The notes under the pieces are model-generated. The model saw only the letters and a program-made list of their open reading frames with translations. It ran no database searches and was not told the DNA's origin. Source: Methylophilaceae bacterium (GTDB taxonomy: Bacteria > Pseudomonadota > Gammaproteobacteria > Burkholderiales > Methylophilaceae). Taken from it: 38,913 bases of DNA. Shown piece by piece: positions 18,768-28,676 of this stretch (positions are counted from its first letter, which is position 1; each line of letters begins with the position of its first letter). A program made the translations under genes and the position numbers. The stretch covers positions 1 through 38,913 of the forward strand of contig CANFZA010000013.1 of assembly GCA_947451235.1 (NCBI GenBank), given 5' to 3'.

Positions 18768-20150
18768 TCAGCCTGTTATCAATCGGTTAATATCATTATA
18801 TAGCGCTAAAATCATCATAAAGCCCAAAATGGTGAAACCAATTTTTTGCCCAATGATCATTACCGCCTCTGACACCGGTTTACCTGTGAAAATTTCTACC
18901 ACATAATACATGAAATGGCCGCCATCTAACACTGGTAAAGGTAAGAGATTGAGCACACCAATGCTAATACTTATCAAAGCCAAAAATCCAATAAACGCTT
19001 TAATGCCCATACTAGCGCTTTGACCTGCATAACTAGCTATAGTGACGGGCCCGCTCATGCCTTTCCATGACAACTGACCGGTGATCATATTGCCTAGCAT
19101 TTTTAAGCTAAAAATTGAAGTTTCCCAAGTTTTCTGAGTGGCTTTAATCAGCGATTCTGATGCAGAATATTGGCTAGTGACTAGAAATTTATCAAGCTCA
19201 CTTTGTTCAATTTTGAAGGCCGCGCCTATACGCCCTATTGTTTTATCATTTTCGATAATAGGCTCTGGCCTTACCGTAAGCGTAACTTCTTGATCAGCGC
19301 GCTTAACCACAAGCACCAAGGGCAGATTCGCATGTGACCTAACTTCTTGAACAAACGCTTCCCAGTTTTTTACTTGATTGCCATTCATCGCCATCACCAA
19401 ATCATTAGTGGCCAAGCCAGCCAAATCTGCGGGGCTATTTTTAAGGACATCACCAACACGAGCAGGCATTTCTGGCTGAAAAATGGTTAAACCTAATGAG
19501 CTTAATATATCGGAACTAGCATCATCAAGATTAAGGCTAGTAGTATCTAGTTGATGCACGTGAATCTCTTGCTTGTCGTTAATGGCTTGAATTTCTACGC
19601 TTTTATTTTTTAACGATTCGTTCAACAAAAGCCAGCGCACCTCTTGCCATGTTGCCACATCCTTACCGTTAATTTTTTGTATAGTTTCACCAAGCGTAAT
19701 GCTAGCAACAGCCGCTGGAGTGCGCTCAATGACTTTACCAACAATAGGTTTCATACCAACAACACCCATCATCAATAAGCACCAATATAACAAGATAGCG
19801 AGCAACAAATTAGCGGCCGGCCCAGCTAACACAATCGCAATACGCTTAGCCACTGACTGCCGATTAAAAGCTCGCGCTAAGTCGGCCTCGGAATATATTG
19901 CGCTAGAAGATTCAGAGCCTGAGCCTAACTCGCGCTCATCTAACATTTTGACAAAACCACCCAGTGGAATTGCCGCTAGAATAAATTCAGTTTGATCCAG
20001 TCCGATTTTTTTACTTAGCAGCGGCTTACCGAAGCCAATTGAGAACTTTAAAACTTTTACGCCACACCATTTAGCGACTTGAAAGTGGCCAAATTCATGC
20101 ACAGTAACGAGCAAGCCTAGCGTGAAGATAAAAGCTAGCGCGGTTAACAT
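18768..20150 (-). CDS. rseP: Site-2 membrane metalloprotease RseP
   Basis: Intramembrane zinc protease; in E. coli it cleaves anti-sigma factor RseA to release the envelope stress factor sigma-E. 460 residues. The zinc motif HEFGH is at residues 18-22 in the first transmembrane helix and the second ligand motif LDGGH at 408-412. Two PDZ domains lie between, and there are four predicted membrane helices. Its ATG overlaps the dxr stop by 7 bases. Whether RseA exists in this organism cannot be seen here. Confidence 0.95.
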   Translation of the reverse strand: MLTALAFIFTLGLLVTVHEFGHFQVAKWCGVKVLKFSIGFGKPLLSKKIGLDQTEFILAAIPLGGFVKMLDERELGSGSESSSAIYSEADLARAFNRQSVAKRIAIVLAGPAANLLLAILLYWCLLMMGVVGMKPIVGKVIERTPAAVASITLGETIQKINGKDVATWQEVRWLLLNESLKNKSVEIQAINDKQEIHVHQLDTTSLNLDDASSDILSSLGLTIFQPEMPARVGDVLKNSPADLAGLATNDLVMAMNGNQVKNWEAFVQEVRSHANLPLVLVVKRADQEVTLTVRPEPIIENDKTIGRIGAAFKIEQSELDKFLVTSQYSASESLIKATQKTWETSIFSLKMLGNMITGQLSWKGMSGPVTIASYAGQSASMGIKAFIGFLALISISIGVLNLLPLPVLDGGHFMYYVVEIFTGKPVSEAVMIIGQKIGFTILGFMMILALYNDINRLITG

Positions 20151-21364
20151 AAAACTTTCATCTGCGCTAAAGCAGCTTGCCTTGCTTGCGTATCTACCGC
20201 GACTAACTGTTCTATAGACTCAACGACTTCGACATTAGCAGCGGAGAGTACAGCTTCAATAATTTGCGGAATATCCATGAAGCCAATTTTTTCGGCTAAA
20301 AATGCCTCGACAGCTACTTCATTGGCTGCGTTTAAAATGGCTGGTGCCGTGCCGCCCATATTTAAGGCGTCATAAGCAATGCGTAAACACGGAAAACGCA
20401 CTAGATCTGGCGCGCAGAAATCTAATCTGGCCGTCGTTAAAAAATCTAGGCTACTGACACCACTGCTTAATCGCTCAGGATAACCAAGCCCATAAGCAAT
20501 TGGCGTGCGCATATCTGGGTTGCCAAGCTGAGCAAGTACGCTACCATCAATATATTCAACCATAGAATGAATCACGCTTTGCGGATGCACCACCACATCA
20601 ATTTGCGAAGGCAGTGCGTTAAAAAGCCAATGCGCTTCGATGACCTCTAAGCCTTTATTCATTAGCGTGGCTGAATCAACAGTGATTTTTGGCCCCATTA
20701 CCCAATTAGGATGATTTAAAGCTTGCGCGCGTGTCACTGCTTTTAATTCTTCTAAGCTAGCATTTCGAAATGGTCCACCAGAGGCAGTTAACAACACGCG
20801 CTTAACGCCCAAGCTGGTTAAACTTGCTTCTGAAACATGATTGCTACGCTGTTGCGGCATTACTTGAAATATGGCGTTATGTTCACTATCAATAGGCAAT
20901 AGCATTGCGCCACCATCTAGCACCGCTTGCATGAATAAACTACCCGCCATCACCAAGGTTTCTTTATTGGCTAACAACACCCGCTTGCCAGCTTGCGCCG
21001 CTGCCATGGCCGGATGCAAGCCTGCTGCGCCCACGATGGCAGCCATTACCACGGTTACATCTTCATGGGCAGCGACATAATTAAGCGAAGCTTCACCATG
21101 CAAAACAACCGTGTGAGAGCCTACAGCTTTAAGTTGCGCGCTCAATTCTTTAGCCGCAGCTTCTTGCAACATAACAGCATATTGCGGTGCATGTTGCTGA
21201 CATAACTTAAATAAGCTTTTAACGTTACTACTGGCGGTTAAAGCAAACACACTGAAGCGATGTGGATGTTGCGAAATTACATCTAGGGTTTGTAATCCGA
21301 TAGTGCCAGTGGCACCGAGTATAGTAACTTGTTGTACTGTTGGCTGATTCACATTATTACCCAT
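20144..21364 (-). CDS. dxr: 1-deoxy-D-xylulose-5-phosphate reductoisomerase
   Basis: Second step of the MEP isoprenoid pathway: NADPH-dependent conversion of DXP to MEP. 406 residues from the ATG at 21364. The NADPH motif GATGTIG is at 17-23 (family usually GSTGSIG), and the substrate and metal stretches [10 protein letters not shown] and ASGGPFR are present. The reading frame continues eight codons upstream into cdsA, but ATG at 21364 overlaps the cdsA stop by 8 bases and gives the usual N-terminus. No good ribosome binding site is seen; translational coupling to cdsA is likely. Confidence 0.95.
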   Translation of the reverse strand: MGNNVNQPTVQQVTILGATGTIGLQTLDVISQHPHRFSVFALTASSNVKSLFKLCQQHAPQYAVMLQEAAAKELSAQLKAVGSHTVVLHGEASLNYVAAHEDVTVVMAAIVGAAGLHPAMAAAQAGKRVLLANKETLVMAGSLFMQAVLDGGAMLLPIDSEHNAIFQVMPQQRSNHVSEASLTSLGVKRVLLTASGGPFRNASLEELKAVTRAQALNHPNWVMGPKITVDSATLMNKGLEVIEAHWLFNALPSQIDVVVHPQSVIHSMVEYIDGSVLAQLGNPDMRTPIAYGLGYPERLSSGVSSLDFLTTARLDFCAPDLVRFPCLRIAYDALNMGGTAPAILNAANEVAVEAFLAEKIGFMDIPQIIEAVLSAANVEVVESIEQLVAVDTQARQAALAQMKVLC

Positions 21365-22208
21365 GCAATGTAGCGTTAGGTAAAACAAAATTCATGAATG
21401 TTGGTATGTAAAAATACAACATAGTGAGCGCTAAAGTAGGGATTAAGCCATCGATTCTATCTAAAACGCCGCCGTGGCCTGGTAGCAATTGGCTACTATC
21501 TTTCACTGCAGCCTGACGTTTTAATAGTGATTCAAATAAGTCACCCATAATACTGAGCACCACAATTAGCCATAAACCAACAATCAACCAAACACTTAAA
21601 TGGAAGTAATAGCAAAGCACCAAGCCATAAATAGTTACGCCAACAAAAGCACCTGCGACACCTTCCCAAGTTTTTCCTGGGCTAATTTCAGGTGCTAATT
21701 TATTGCGACCAAAACGTTTACCGGCAAAATAGGCTGCGCTATCCGCTAACCAAACGGTTGCTAGTACTGCAAGTAATACCCATGGGCTAACGCCGTGTAG
21801 TCCAACTAATGCTAACCAAGTTGCCAGTAATAGTAGCAATCCTAGCGCAGTCATCAATAGCTTGTTATTGATTTGTCTTCTTTTAACTAGCAAGAATGGC
21901 GCTACCAATATCCAAAATACGGCCGCTAACGCCAGCAAACCAAACAGTAATTCAAACATTAGTACGTCATATTCTGGCGTTAACTGCATGTTTGCCGTAA
22001 TAATAAAAGCCAGACCTATAGTTAAAGCAAGCGATACATTTAAAAGCATTTGCGTTTTATTAAGTTTAATTAAATTTGACCATTCCCAAACGGCAACCAA
22101 TGTGAGCGCTAAAGTGCTCAAGGCCCAAACCATAGGAGAGGCCAAAAACAAAAGGGCTAAAAAGCCAATGACAAGAACAACAGCGGTGATAATTCTAGTT
22201 TTTAGCAT
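21357..22208 (-). CDS. cdsA: Phosphatidate cytidylyltransferase CdsA
   Basis: Makes CDP-diacylglycerol from phosphatidic acid and CTP, the precursor of all phospholipids, in the inner membrane. 283 residues, very hydrophobic with about eight membrane segments. The C-terminal signature is intact: [20 protein letters not shown] then GVLDRIDGL, with the expected KD, PGHGG and DRxD residues. It sits between uppS and dxr, the usual order. Confidence 0.96.
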   Translation of the reverse strand: MLKTRIITAVVLVIGFLALLFLASPMVWALSTLALTLVAVWEWSNLIKLNKTQMLLNVSLALTIGLAFIITANMQLTPEYDVLMFELLFGLLALAAVFWILVAPFLLVKRRQINNKLLMTALGLLLLLATWLALVGLHGVSPWVLLAVLATVWLADSAAYFAGKRFGRNKLAPEISPGKTWEGVAGAFVGVTIYGLVLCYYFHLSVWLIVGLWLIVVLSIMGDLFESLLKRQAAVKDSSQLLPGHGGVLDRIDGLIPTLALTMLYFYIPTFMNFVLPNATLHG

Positions 22209-22283
22209 AAGTTTAATTTAATGTTTTGATTCAAAGTTATTAGTATAAAAGCAAAAAATATTTAATAGAGATCTAAACTGATT

Positions 22284-23066
22284 TTACTTATTAGCATCTG
22301 TTTTAGCATCGGTTGACTGTTCGCTTAATTGCTCACTGGTACGGCCAAATCTACGTTCACGCTTTTGATACGAACTAACAGCAAGATTAAAAGCTTCTTG
22401 GTTAAAATCTGGCCACAAGGTATCGGTAAAATAAAGCTCAGTATAAGCAAGTTGCCATAAAAGAAAATTACTAATGCGTTTTTCGCCACCTGTACGGATG
22501 AATAAGTCTGGCTCTGGCGCGTAACTCATCGCAAGATATGGCGTTAGATGGTCTTCGTTATACAAACCAGCAAGATGCGGAGCCGCCAATTGCATTTTAT
22601 TAACGGCCTGCAATATATCCCAGCGACCACCATAATTGGCTGCTATAGATAAAACCAAGCCAGTATTTTTCGAGGTCAGTAGCTCAGAGGCTTCAATTTG
22701 GGCAATCAATTCTGCATCAAAGCGGCTGCGGTCACCGATCATAATTAATTTGATGTTGTTTTGATGCAGTTTTGCGACTTCACGCTTAAGCGCCTGCATG
22801 AACAAACTCATTAAGAATGACACTTCATCTGCTGGGCGACGCCAGTTTTCACTACTAAAAGCGAATAAAGTTAAATACTCTACTTTTAGATTAACGCAGT
22901 ATTTAACTAGATCACGCACTGTTTCTACGCCACGTTTATGCCCAGCAATTCTAGGTAAAAAACGTTTGCGCGCCCAGCGACCATTGCCATCCATAATGAC
23001 AGCAATGTGCTTGGGAACTTCAAGAGAGGTAGGAATAGCTTGGGTAGCGCTAGTAAAAAAAGCCAC
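22284..23066 (-). CDS. uppS: Undecaprenyl diphosphate synthase
   Basis: Cis-prenyltransferase that makes the C55 lipid carrier for peptidoglycan and O-antigen. 260 residues. The active site motif IMDGNGRWA carries Asp26, Asn28 and Arg30; FAFSSENWRRP and the C-terminal IRTGGEKRISNFLLWQLAY are also typical. The start is GTG at 23066 with GGAG five bases upstream; an overlapping ATG is out of frame. It is followed by cdsA. Confidence 0.96.
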   Translation of the reverse strand: MAFFTSATQAIPTSLEVPKHIAVIMDGNGRWARKRFLPRIAGHKRGVETVRDLVKYCVNLKVEYLTLFAFSSENWRRPADEVSFLMSLFMQALKREVAKLHQNNIKLIMIGDRSRFDAELIAQIEASELLTSKNTGLVLSIAANYGGRWDILQAVNKMQLAAPHLAGLYNEDHLTPYLAMSYAPEPDLFIRTGGEKRISNFLLWQLAYTELYFTDTLWPDFNQEAFNLAVSSYQKRERRFGRTSEQLSEQSTDAKTDANK

Positions 23067-23132
23067 ATGCGCTCCAGTCAGATAGGGTTAAATTGTTAAA
23101 GTGTAAAGATGTTTGCAATTGAAGCTTGGCAA

Positions 23133-23690
23133 TTAAACCGCCATTAATTCCACTTCTTTAACTTGCAACATTTTATCCACTTCAATCACTGCTTTGTCTG
23201 TTGCCTTTTGAATATCATCTTGGGCACGACGTTCATCATCTTCTGAAACTTCTTTTTCTTTCAGCATTTTCTTCAATGTATCATTCGCATCGCGACGTGC
23301 ATTACGGATTGAAACTTTAGCGCCTTCAGCCTCGCCACGAACGATTTTCGTCATATCACGACGACGCTCTTCCGTTAACATTGGCATAGGCACGCGAATT
23401 AAATCGCCGTTAGTGGCAGGGTTTAAGCCTAAATCGCAATCACGAATCGCTTTTTCGACTTTACCTATCATGGTTTTCTCAAAAGGCTGCACGTTAATGG
23501 TACGCGCATCACCTAAGTTGACGTTAGCCACTTGGTTAACCGCCACCATAGAACCGTAATATTCAACCATCACATGGTCAAGCAAACCTACGTGCGCACG
23601 GCCTGTACGTACTTTTGCCAAATCATTTTTTAATGACTCTAAGGCTTTTTGCATTTTTTGTTCTGCGTTTTTTTTCACTTCATCTATCAT
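23133..23690 (-). CDS. frr: Ribosome recycling factor
   Basis: Splits post-termination ribosomes together with EF-G. 185 residues, the family length. Signature stretches are [31 protein letters not shown] and [17 protein letters not shown] lies 6 bases before the ATG. It sits 112 bases after pyrH and before uppS, the usual order. Confidence 0.97.
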   Translation of the reverse strand: MIDEVKKNAEQKMQKALESLKNDLAKVRTGRAHVGLLDHVMVEYYGSMVAVNQVANVNLGDARTINVQPFEKTMIGKVEKAIRDCDLGLNPATNGDLIRVPMPMLTEERRRDMTKIVRGEAEGAKVSIRNARRDANDTLKKMLKEKEVSEDDERRAQDDIQKATDKAVIEVDKMLQVKEVELMAV

Positions 23691-23789
23691 TTAATTCTCC
23701 AACTGATCTTTTTTTGTAAATTTTTTTAGGCTTTATAGACAATACCAACCATTTGGCGGCCTTCTGAGTAAGCGCTAAGGTTTAAAGCG

Positions 23790-23816
23790 ATGGCGTAACC
23801 AGTTATGGCGTAACCA
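23790..23816. repeat. 15-base tandem duplication across the pyrH stop codon
   Basis: ATGGCGTAACCA occurs at 23790-23801 and 23805-23816, an exact 15-base period. The copy at 23805-23816 encodes the last codons of pyrH; the other lies just past the stop. See findings. Confidence 0.7.
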
Positions 23817-24519
23817 TCGTCCCTTCATCTCCGCCCATCACCACTTTTTTCAATGCGCCTTGTTTAAATATGCTAAACACAGCAATAGGCAACTTTTGAT
23901 CACGGCATAAAGTGAGCGCAGTTGCGTCCATTACTTTAAGATTCTTAATGATAGCCTCATCAAAACTAATAGTTTTGTAGCGCATCGCTTCTGGATTAGT
24001 TTTAGGATCATCGGTATAAACGCCATCTACTTTGGTCGCTTTAATCACGATTTCAGCGTTAATTTCCATACCACGCAAGGCCGCAGCAGTATCTGTGGTA
24101 AAAAATGGATTACCTGTACCAGCACCAAAAATCACCACTCTACCTTCTTCTAAATAGCGAATAGCTTTACCGCGAATGTAAGGCTCAGCCACTTGTTCAA
24201 TGTTCAAAGCACTTTGCACGCGGGCATTAAGGCCAACATTTTTCATTGCGTCTTGTAGCGCCATTGCGTTCATCACTGTGGCTAGCATGCCCATGTAATC
24301 TGCGGTTGCTCTGTCCATGCCCTCAGCGGCTGGTGCCACGCCACGAAATATATTGCCGCCACCGATAACAACGGCTACTTGCACACCTAAATCAACCACT
24401 TCTTTGATTTCGTTAACGATGCGAGTAATGGTAGCGCGGTTGATACCATAGGCATCATCACCCATTAATGCCTCGCCAGAAAGTTTAAGTAAGATGCGCT
24501 TATAAGCTGGTACCGACAC
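23803..24519 (-). CDS. pyrH: UMP kinase
   Basis: Phosphorylates UMP to UDP in pyrimidine nucleotide synthesis. 238 residues from the GTG at 24519. Landmarks are [24 protein letters not shown] and the [12 protein letters not shown] stretch of the amino-acid kinase fold. The GTG start is preferred because AGAGGA sits 6 bases upstream; the frame extends to an ATG further upstream but that would add 19 atypical residues. It sits between tsf and frr, after a strong terminator. Confidence 0.96.
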   Translation of the reverse strand: MSVPAYKRILLKLSGEALMGDDAYGINRATITRIVNEIKEVVDLGVQVAVVIGGGNIFRGVAPAAEGMDRATADYMGMLATVMNAMALQDAMKNVGLNARVQSALNIEQVAEPYIRGKAIRYLEEGRVVIFGAGTGNPFFTTDTAAALRGMEINAEIVIKATKVDGVYTDDPKTNPEAMRYKTISFDEAIIKNLKVMDATALTLCRDQKLPIAVFSIFKQGALKKVVMGGDEGTMVTP

Positions 24520-24610
24520 AAGAATTCCTCTTTTTAAAGTTTGCTTATTTAAGCATAAAAACACGGTTTTAGGCATAAAAAAAGTGTCACAATTATCAAA
24601 TCTATACTAA

Positions 24611-24654
24611 AAAAACCTAAAAAAAATGGACTAAGCATTACGCTTAGTCCATTT
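24611..24654 (-). terminator. Strong Rho-independent terminator between tsf and pyrH
   Basis: A perfect 13-bp stem (24624-24636 with 24642-24654; arms AAATGGACTAAGC and complement) with a 5-base loop, followed on the minus strand by two T runs. It should separate rpsB-tsf transcription from pyrH-frr. Confidence 0.93.
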
Positions 24655-24717
24655 CCAATCTTACCAAGTCATTGAATCTAGTACATTATGTGTACTAGAT
24701 AGATGTTTTTGGTGTAA

Positions 24718-25596
24718 TTAAATTGCCGCAGCTGCAGCTGCAACTTCAGCAACATAATCAACAACTGCTTTTTCAATGCCTTCGCCCACTGTAAACATCG
24801 TGAATGAAGCGACTGAAGCGCCTTTAGATTTAAGCAATTGCTCAATCGTTAGCTTGTCATCTTTAACAAATGTTTGGCTTAACAATGTTACTTCTTTTAA
24901 GAATTTTGCTACAGTTCCGTCAGCAATTTTTTCTAGCATTGCTTCTGGTTTGCCAGCTTCTTTTGCTTTTTCAATGGCAACGCGACGTTCTGTTTCAATC
25001 AAACTAGCTTCGATACCAGAAGCGTCTAATGATTTTGGTTTCGCTGCAGCGATATGCATCGCGATATCTTTTGCTAAGGCTTCATCACCACCAACTAAAT
25101 CAACTAATACGCCAATTTTGCTACCGTGAATGTAGCTAGTAAGTTTACCTTGCACTGTTGGGCAAACAAAGCGACGTGGTGTAACATTTTCGCCAATTTT
25201 ACCCACTAATTGCGCGCGAGTTTCTTCAACTGTAGAGCTACCCATAGCCAATGCGCCAGCAGCAGCAATGTCAGCAGGGTTGTTAGCAGCAACAATAGAA
25301 GCCAATTCGTTAACAAACTTCAAAAAGTCTTCGTTTTTAGCACAGAAGTCAGTTTCAGAGTTTACTTCTATCATCGCGCCAGATTTACCATCAGCACTGA
25401 TATAAACGCCAACCGTACCTTCAGCAGCAACGCGACCAGCCGCTTTGCTTGCTTTGTTACCAAAACGTACACGGATAATTTCTTCTGCACGCACTGAATC
25501 GCCTTCAGCTTCTGTTAACGCTTTTTTACAATCCATCATAGGCGCATCAGTGCGCTCACGTAATTCTTTCACCATACTTGCGGTAATTTCAGCCAT
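24718..25596 (-). CDS. tsf: Elongation factor Ts
   Basis: Guanine nucleotide exchange factor for EF-Tu. 292 residues. The N-terminal ubiquitin-associated-like domain with [19 protein letters not shown], then GTVGVYI and [13 protein letters not shown] of the core domain, are diagnostic. AGGA lies 8 bases before the ATG. It follows rpsB across a 189-base gap that contains a terminator, tandem repeats and a hairpin. Confidence 0.97.
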   Translation of the reverse strand: MAEITASMVKELRERTDAPMMDCKKALTEAEGDSVRAEEIIRVRFGNKASKAAGRVAAEGTVGVYISADGKSGAMIEVNSETDFCAKNEDFLKFVNELASIVAANNPADIAAAGALAMGSSTVEETRAQLVGKIGENVTPRRFVCPTVQGKLTSYIHGSKIGVLVDLVGGDEALAKDIAMHIAAAKPKSLDASGIEASLIETERRVAIEKAKEAGKPEAMLEKIADGTVAKFLKEVTLLSQTFVKDDKLTIEQLLKSKGASVASFTMFTVGEGIEKAVVDYVAEVAAAAAAI

Positions 25597-25617
25597 TTTA
25601 AGATCCTAAATATATAA

Positions 25618-25643
25618 AATTAACTTTGTATAAAAAGTTAATT
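25618..25643 (-). promoter_or_regulatory. Perfect 10-bp inverted repeat in the tsf leader
   Basis: AATTAACTTT (25618-25627) pairs perfectly with 25634-25643 around a 6-base spacer, 22 bases upstream of the tsf ATG. No T run follows directly, so it may fold in the tsf 5' leader or be a protein binding site. Confidence 0.45.
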
Positions 25644-25680
25644 AATTGATTTTAAAGTAATTTAAATTTTTATTGCTTAG

Positions 25681-25734
25681 TTAAAAACTATCGATTAGTT
25701 AAAAACCATCAATCAGTTAAAAACTATCAACTAT
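25681..25734. repeat. Three tandem 18-base repeats between rpsB and tsf
   Basis: Copies at 25681, 25699 and 25717 begin TTAAAAACTATC, TTAAAAACCATC and TTAAAAACTATC, an exact 18-base period with a few substitutions. The repeats follow the rpsB terminator and precede the tsf hairpin. Confidence 0.75.
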
Positions 25735-25747
25735 CTGCTATGAAACT

Positions 25748-25774
25748 AAAAAAGGGGCACTAAGCCCCTTTTTT
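25748..25774 (-). terminator. Terminator or attenuator after rpsB
   Basis: An 11-bp stem (AAAAAAGGGGC 25748-25758 with 25764-25774) and 5-base loop, 11 bases past the rpsB stop, with T runs on either strand. It should reduce readthrough from rpsB into tsf. Confidence 0.88.
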
Positions 25775-25785
25775 AGAAATGCTAA

Positions 25786-26532
25786 TTATTCAGCTACTGC
25801 TTCAGTAACTTCTGCAACTTCTTCAGATGCTGATTTAATCAACTCAGAAATCACAGAACTACGGCCTTCTAACACTGCATCTGCAATGCCACGCGCATAT
25901 AAGCGAATTGCACGAGAAGAGTCATCGTTACCAGGAATAACATAAGCCACGCCATCAGGTGAGTTATTAGTATCAACAATACCAATAACCGGAATACCTA
26001 ATTTAGCCGCTTCAGTAATCGCGCCGCTTTCATGACCAACGTCGATGATGAAAATAGCGTCTGGCAAGCCACCCATTTCTTTAATGCCGCCAATAGAACG
26101 CTCTAATTTCTCAATTTCACGTTTGTAACCAAGCGCTTCTTTTTTACCAAATTTTTCTAAACTACCATCTAACAACATTACTTCAAAGTCGTGAAGACGT
26201 TTGATAGATTGTTTAACAGTTTTAAAGTTAGTTAACATACCGCCTAACCAACGGTGATTTACGTAAGCACAACCAGCACGAGTCGCTTCTTCTTTTACGA
26301 TGTCGCGTGCTTGGCGTTTTGTACCAACGAATAAGATACGGCCTTTATTTGCTGCCAATGTACGCACGTGTTTAAGTGCATCTTCAAACATTGGTAGTGT
26401 TTTTTCTAGGTTGACGATATGGATCTTGTTACGATCACCGAAAATAAACGGTGCCATTTTAGGATTCCAATAACGAGTTTGATGGCCGAAATGAACGCCG
26501 GCTTCTAACATATCACGCATAGTGACTGACAT
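25786..26532 (-). CDS. rpsB: Small ribosomal subunit protein uS2
   Basis: Protein S2 of the 30S subunit. 248 residues from the ATG at 26532: [20 protein letters not shown], then [23 protein letters not shown] and the [11 protein letters not shown] stretch, all characteristic. The frame reaches upstream to 26583, but the ATG at 26532 has AGAGA upstream and gives the standard N-terminus. The acidic C-terminal tail is usual. Confidence 0.97.
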   Translation of the reverse strand: MSVTMRDMLEAGVHFGHQTRYWNPKMAPFIFGDRNKIHIVNLEKTLPMFEDALKHVRTLAANKGRILFVGTKRQARDIVKEEATRAGCAYVNHRWLGGMLTNFKTVKQSIKRLHDFEVMLLDGSLEKFGKKEALGYKREIEKLERSIGGIKEMGGLPDAIFIIDVGHESGAITEAAKLGIPVIGIVDTNNSPDGVAYVIPGNDDSSRAIRLYARGIADAVLEGRSSVISELIKSASEEVAEVTEAVAE

Positions 26533-26904
26533 AAATGATTCTCTTTTCAAAAGGGTTATTAATTCACACAACACCAGAAACACTTTGATTTATAAGCTTT
26601 TATTCAAAACTTTAAACTTCAAGCACCCTTGATCGGGTTGTGTGTAAATTTTACTTTGCATCGTTAAAATGCATTTCTGCTAAATTGCAGAGGCCGAATA
26701 ATACCATTAACTAATTGAGTTTGCTAGCTTTACCAAGCAACTTTAGCTTATTTAGCTACATTATAACTAATGATCACGCCTTGCAATCAAAGCGCTTATG
26801 TTGCTTAGCAAAACGATGGTATGCACTACTTTTACAGCTCTTTTTTACGCTTTTAATACAATCGATCGGATGTATGTTGTTAAGCTACTAGAGGAGATTG
26901 TTAA
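26533..26904. promoter_or_regulatory. 372-base divergent promoter region of rpsB and the HDOD gene
   Basis: No gene is visible. On the minus strand a perfect TATAAT lies at 26760-26765 with a TTGATT 19 bases upstream, and an extended TGGTATTAT at 26698-26703 without a good -35. On the plus strand TTTACA (26831-26836) and TACAAT (26857-26862) are 20 bases apart. None is a textbook promoter; the long rpsB leader is typical of ribosomal genes. Confidence 0.35.
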
Positions 26905-27741
26905 ATGCCGTCTACACCCCCAGAGCTAGCAACAAAAGACATAAGTGCTTGGATTGATTTTTTACGCACCGCTGAAATTCCCGTGCTTAAAATCACCGCG
27001 CGCGAAATAGCTCGATTAAAAGAGGATGAAGAAAAGCTTAGCGCTAGAGCCATAACAGCCACTGTGATGAATGACCCTATGATGGTTTTTAGGGTGCTTA
27101 GCTATTCACAACAGCATAAAAGCAAACAGCAATTACAAGACCTTTTACAAGTAGAACAAGCCATTTTAATGATGGGTACTACCTCATTCTTTAAAAACTT
27201 ACCGACTGACTTTTTGGTCGAAGATATTCTTAAAAACCAGTTAACCGCATTAATGCATTTGCTAAAGCTTATTCGCCGCGCACACCGAGCAGCCCACTAC
27301 GCTTCAGACTGGGCCACACATCTTTCAGACATGCATGCAGAAGAAGTTCGGACAGCTGCATTACTGCATGATTTATCAGAAATGTTAATGTGGTGTTTTG
27401 CACCAGACCAAATGAACCAAATCCACAAACTGCAAAACCTCGATAAAACTTTACGTAGCAGTAGCGCGCAACAACATGTTTTAGGATTTAAATTGCTAGA
27501 CTTGCAAAAAGAGCTGGTAGAGGCCTTTCAATTACCTCCACTACTTTCAAAACTGATGCAAGATGGCGTAGGTAAAGAGCAGCGCGTGAGAAATGTGACG
27601 CTAGCGGTAAATCTCGCAAGACATTCTTCAAACGGCTGGGATGACGCAGCGTTGCCGGATGATTACAGCGACATTGCCGACTTGTTGCGTATGGATTTAG
27701 ACCGAGTGATGCGCATTGTAGGCGTGCCTGAAAACGCATAG
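26905..27741 (+). CDS. HDOD domain signalling protein
   Basis: 278 residues. The HDOD domain, a relative of HD phosphohydrolases that usually lacks catalysis and acts in signalling, spans most of the protein: IPVLKITAREIARLKED at the start, VMNDPMMVFRVLSYSQ, then AALLHDLSEMLMWCFAPDQM with a remaining HD pair. The C-terminal third is helical. GAGGAG lies 8 bases before the ATG. It sits between the divergent rpsB and map, which are often direct neighbours, so it may be an insertion in this lineage. Its target is unknown. Confidence 0.8.
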   Translation: MPSTPPELATKDISAWIDFLRTAEIPVLKITAREIARLKEDEEKLSARAITATVMNDPMMVFRVLSYSQQHKSKQQLQDLLQVEQAILMMGTTSFFKNLPTDFLVEDILKNQLTALMHLLKLIRRAHRAAHYASDWATHLSDMHAEEVRTAALLHDLSEMLMWCFAPDQMNQIHKLQNLDKTLRSSSAQQHVLGFKLLDLQKELVEAFQLPPLLSKLMQDGVGKEQRVRNVTLAVNLARHSSNGWDDAALPDDYSDIADLLRMDLDRVMRIVGVPENA

Positions 27742-27805
27742 ATTTTTATCTTGTTAATAGTGGCTATGCTAAAATGACTTCCTACATTATTTAGTTAGTT
27801 ATTTC

Positions 27806-28603
27806 ATGGCAATCTCAATCAAAAATCAACAAGACATCGAAAAAATGCGCATTGCAGGCAAACTTGCCTCTGAAGTGCTGGATTTCATTACGCCGCACGT
27901 GGTGCATGGCATTACCACAGATCAGCTCGATAAGCTTTGCCATGACTATATTGTAGATGTGCAAAATGCGATTCCCGCACCGCTAAATTACGCCCCCGGT
28001 GGCCACAAGCCCTACCCTAAATCAATTTGCACCTCTATTAATCAAACCATTTGCCACGGCGTACCTAGCGATAAAATGCTAAAAAATGGTGACATTGTGA
28101 ATATTGATATTACTGTGATTAAAGATGGTTACCACGGCGATACTAGCCGTATGTTTTATGTGGGCGAAGTGACCAACCAAGCCAAGCGCCTATGTGAATT
28201 GACTTATAAAGCTATGTGGCTGGGCATCAACCAGGTAAAACCTGGCGCTACTTTAGGAGACATTGGTCATGTGATTCAAGTATTTGCAGAAAAAAGTGGC
28301 TACAGCGTAGTGCGCGAATTTTGCGGACACGGCATCGGCAAAGTGTTTCACGAAGATCCACAGGTATTACATTATGGCAAAGCAGGCACTGGAGCAGTAC
28401 TTAAAGCCGGCATGATGTTTACCATTGAACCGATGATCAACGCTGGCAAACGAGATATTAAACAAATGCCAGATGGCTGGACGATTGTGACAAAAGATCG
28501 TAGCCTTTCAGCACAATGGGAACACACCATTTTAGTGACCGAAACAGGTTATGAAGTCATGACTTTATCTAGTGGAACGCCGCCTACGCCCTCATTCGCT
28601 TAA
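27806..28603 (+). CDS. map: Methionine aminopeptidase, type I
   Basis: Removes the initiator methionine from nascent proteins. 265 residues. All metal ligands are present: Asp101, Asp112, His175, Glu208 and Glu239, plus the conserved His84 in ICHGVP. The family's CGHGIGKVFHEDP and MFTIEPM motifs are intact. Upstream there is a TGCTAAAAT extended -10 at 27767-27775 but no strong ribosome binding site. It precedes glnD by 73 bases. Confidence 0.97.
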   Translation: MAISIKNQQDIEKMRIAGKLASEVLDFITPHVVHGITTDQLDKLCHDYIVDVQNAIPAPLNYAPGGHKPYPKSICTSINQTICHGVPSDKMLKNGDIVNIDITVIKDGYHGDTSRMFYVGEVTNQAKRLCELTYKAMWLGINQVKPGATLGDIGHVIQVFAEKSGYSVVREFCGHGIGKVFHEDPQVLHYGKAGTGAVLKAGMMFTIEPMINAGKRDIKQMPDGWTIVTKDRSLSAQWEHTILVTETGYEVMTLSSGTPPTPSFA

Positions 28604-28676
28604 ACCTTAAGACTTAATATACAACGCGGAAAAATTCTTAACGAACAAGCTAGCGAAATATCTAGAAAAAAGCCCA

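Noticed and set aside
20144-21388. Longer Dxr starting at 21388
   Set aside because: The eight extra residues lie inside cdsA and precede the normal start just before the NADPH-binding strand; the ATG at 21364 fits the family better.
25681-25734. CRISPR-like array
   Set aside because: The three 18-base units are directly adjacent with no spacers, so this is a simple tandem repeat.
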